A DNA stretch of 64,000 nt from Citrifermentans bemidjiense Bem (lineage in GTDB: Bacteria; Desulfobacterota; Desulfuromonadia; Geobacterales; Geobacteraceae). Location of the stretch: assembly GCF_000020725.1 (NCBI RefSeq), contig NC_011146.1, positions 2,727,501 through 2,791,500 on the forward strand, read 5' to 3'. Below are positions 62,456 to 64,000 of this stretch, in pieces (position 1 is the first letter of the stretch; each line of letters begins with the position of its first letter). The translations under genes and the position numbers were made by a program. The notes under the pieces were generated by a model. The model had not been told where the DNA came from. It saw only the letters and a list, made by a program, of their open reading frames with translations, and did not search any database.

Positions 62456-63436
62456 CTACCCGTTTACAAATGAGCCTGCCATCTTGACCTCTTGCTTGCC
62501 GCCGTTGACGAACGAGGTCGCGGTCTTTACGTCTTCCCTGCAGCCGATGTAGATCGGCGCCCTCTGGTCGAGCGATTCGGGAACGATGTCGAGGATCGGG
62601 ATGCTGCCGTTGCTGGCGGCGCCGCCGGCATGCTCGATGATGAAAGCCATGGGGTTCAGTTCGAAAAGGACGCGCAGCTTTCCGTTGGGGGAACCGTTCA
62701 GCGCCGGGTACATGAAGAGCCCTTTCCCCTTCATCAGGACCTGGTTGATATCGGGAACGAAGCCGCCGGAGTAGCGAAGCTTGCACCCTTTCTCCTCCAG
62801 ATGGCGGATGAACTTCTCGTCGCCGGCGTTGTACTTGTTCCGCAGGCCGCCGGGGGCGTAGATGTTCCCTTCCGGAGCCATCTTGACGTTCTCGCGGGTC
62901 AGGGTGAACTCCATCAGGTTGTTCATGGTGAACTCGTGCACCCCGTCGCCCACGGTGTAGACCAGGGAAACCCTCGGTCCGTAGAGGATGTACATGGCGG
63001 CGACCTGATTGCGGCCGGGCTGGAGCAGATCGCAGCCGGCGTAGATGGAGACGATGGTACCTACCGCAAGGTTCACGTCCACGAGCGACGAGCCGTCAAG
63101 CGGATCGTAGGCGACGGAATAGAGGCCGTCGGCGCTGGCCTGACACTGGTAGATCTCGTCCATCTCCTCCGAGGCGATGTTGCAGACCACGCCGGAGTGG
63201 ATCAGGCGCTTGCGCATGATGCGGTCGGAGAGTACGTCGAGCGCGAGTTGCTCCTCGCCGTACAAGTTGGAGGTACCGGCGACGCCGAGGTCACCGGTGC
63301 GTACGGCGTTGATGACGTACTTGCTGGCCTCGGCAATTTCGCACATGAGGTGAACGAGGTTATCGCAAATGTTCTGGGCACGCAGATGGCGGCGCAGATC
63401 TATTTGGAATTTGGACGTACCCGGTGCATTAGACAT
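62456..63436 (-). CDS. fbp: Fructose-1,6-bisphosphatase, class I
   Basis: A 326-residue gluconeogenic enzyme. YDPLDGSSLVDVNLAVGTI is the metal/substrate motif; SGGFVPDINQVLMKGKGLFMYPA and ELNPMAFIIEHAGGAASNG complete the active site. The last residues repeat SFVNG twice, the second within about 15 residues of the first. Start ATG 63436 has GGAGGGAG upstream. Confidence 0.95.
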   Translation of the reverse strand: MSNAPGTSKFQIDLRRHLRAQNICDNLVHLMCEIAEASKYVINAVRTGDLGVAGTSNLYGEEQLALDVLSDRIMRKRLIHSGVVCNIASEEMDEIYQCQASADGLYSVAYDPLDGSSLVDVNLAVGTIVSIYAGCDLLQPGRNQVAAMYILYGPRVSLVYTVGDGVHEFTMNNLMEFTLTRENVKMAPEGNIYAPGGLRNKYNAGDEKFIRHLEEKGCKLRYSGGFVPDINQVLMKGKGLFMYPALNGSPNGKLRVLFELNPMAFIIEHAGGAASNGSIPILDIVPESLDQRAPIYIGCREDVKTATSFVNGGKQEVKMAGSFVNG

Positions 63437-63460
63437 GGCTCCCTCCAGATTAAATTAAAA

Positions 63461-63489
63461 TTATTTTACGGCCACGTAGAGTATGTCAA
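63461..63489 (-). promoter_or_regulatory. fbp promoter
   Basis: Minus strand TTGACA (63484-63489) with an A/T-rich -10; AATAAT at 18 bases (63460-63465) is the best match. Confidence 0.5.
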
Positions 63490-63734
63490 ATGCCTGTATA
63501 AATCAAGGAAAAAATGGCCGGACCGCGAGGCAGAGCAAGCACTTAAGTCAGCATTAAACAAAGGAATCTGTTGCGATGCCGTCTACATTTTTCTCTGATT
63601 GAGTCAAAGCATGAAACTGTGAGAGAAAGCAGTTCCATTGTGTGTCATTCATCCCTCTCCCTCGAGAGTAGGTGCACCAAAGAGTGTTCTCAATGCAGTG
63701 CATCTTGGGAAGCTTGAGCTTCGGCGGGCGTTGC

Positions 63735-63758
63735 GTTCCCAAGGTGGACCTTGGGAAC
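63735..63758. repeat. TTCCCAAG-type palindrome
   Basis: Arms GTTCCCAAGGT / ACCTTGGGAAC around GG; a relative of 26352-26377. Confidence 0.75.
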
Positions 63759-63770
63759 GAGATCAACAAG

Positions 63771-63875
63771 TCCCCCTCCCCTCGAGGGAGGGGGTTAGGG
63801 GGTGGGGGTAGGTGCCACATTTTGCGCTGCCGGCAAGTTCACCCCCCCCCTGCCCCCTCCCGTTAAGGGAGGGGG
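63771..63875. repeat. Two CCCCCTCCC-type palindromes
   Basis: The first reads CCCCCTCCC-CTCGA-GGGAGGGGG-like and continues GTTAGGGGGTGGGGGT. The second (63853-63875) has perfect arms CCCCCTCCC / GGGAGGGGG around GTTAA. Confidence 0.75.
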
Positions 63876-63903
63876 AGAGCCAGAAAAGGCAATGGCAAAG
63901 AAA

Positions 63904-63938
63904 AAGCGCCTGCCCCTTTCCACAAGGTGCAGGCGCTT
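63904..63938 (-). terminator. Terminator of the gene entering from the right
   Basis: AAGCGCCTGC / GCAGGCGCTT stem followed by TTTTTC on the minus strand, 27 bases past the stop at 63965. Confidence 0.8.
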
Positions 63939-63964
63939 CGTTATCCCCGATTAGACGGAAGCTG

Positions 63965-64000
63965 TTATGCGACCCAGTCGTCGTCCTCCTCGACCGGTGC
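63965..64000 (-). CDS. C-terminal end of an unidentified protein (partial)
   Basis: Only the last 11 codons are in the window, reading APVEEDDDWVA-stop. The terminator immediately beyond supports a real gene end. Too short to identify. Confidence 0.55.
   Translation of the reverse strand, partial: APVEEDDDWVA

Larger units (their letters stand above)
63490..63900. other. Intergenic region with repeats
   Basis: No gene recognised. Holds one TTCCCAAG-type palindrome (63735-63758) and two CCCCCTCCC-type palindromes (63771-63810, 63853-63875). Short frames read across the repeats and look non-coding. Confidence 0.55.

Noticed and set aside
63554-63866. Frames across the repeat region right of fbp
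   Set aside because: Their sequence is the translation of palindromic repeats.

Overview
The window looks like chromosomal DNA of a Geobacter-type bacterium (Geobacter, Citrifermentans or Geomonas; order Geobacterales). This is inferred from high GC, many two-component and chemotaxis genes, a rhodanese selenoprotein, a GEMM-class cyclic-dinucleotide riboswitch, a geopeptide/radical-SAM cassette and CCCCTAG-type intergenic repeats. I saw no IS element, prophage, CRISPR array, tRNA or rRNA. The genes read as resident chromosome, not a recent island.

Layout. 1-8.1 kb: an arsenite cassette (arsR, truncated acr3), a cysH-cysD-cysN sulfate-activation operon, a MATE exporter, and a rhodanese gene interrupted by an in-frame TGA that I read as selenocysteine. 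8.2-16.5 kb: a small gene behind a c-di-GMP-type riboswitch, a MarR/FUSC/SDR run, an uncharacterised gene, an mlaA-like lipoprotein with an alpha/beta hydrolase, and an orphan TAXI binding protein. 16.5-23.4 kb: a TetR-controlled RND tripartite efflux operon with two matching operator-like palindromes. 23.6-29.2 kb: a tandem Usp protein, nitroreductase, GNAT, small periplasmic protein, M23 peptidase, methyltransferase and UDP-GlcNAc 2-epimerase.

29.5-37.4 kb: a compact chemosensory cluster (CheR-TPR, CheW, MCP, CheA-REC, CheB, single-domain receiver). 37.7-45.3 kb: a TonB receptor, an ABC-type binding protein and a frameshifted histidine kinase, transcribed away from a 39-residue geopeptide precursor and its radical SAM/SPASM maturase. 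A sigma-54 response regulator converges on the maturase.

45.5-64 kb: an HD protein, a REC-PAS-PAS-PP2C phosphatase, a BioD-like/DRTGG ATPase, DksA-like and zinc-ribbon proteins, rimI-pyrK-pyrD-kamA, divergent purM-purN, an FliK/FlhB-like pair, a hybrid kinase with an HD-GYP regulator, a second sigma-54 regulator, an acidic Cys-rich protein and fbp. Several gene ends carry clear hairpin terminators. Recurrent intergenic palindromes lie near 8.2, 26.4 and 63.8 kb.

The least ordinary parts are the geopeptide locus with its adjacent sensory genes, the triple-rhodanese selenoprotein, the riboswitch-controlled small gene, and two genes whose reading frames appear broken (the kinase near 38.95 kb and possibly the start of CheR). 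All family assignments come from reading motifs and translated sequence; no database search was run.
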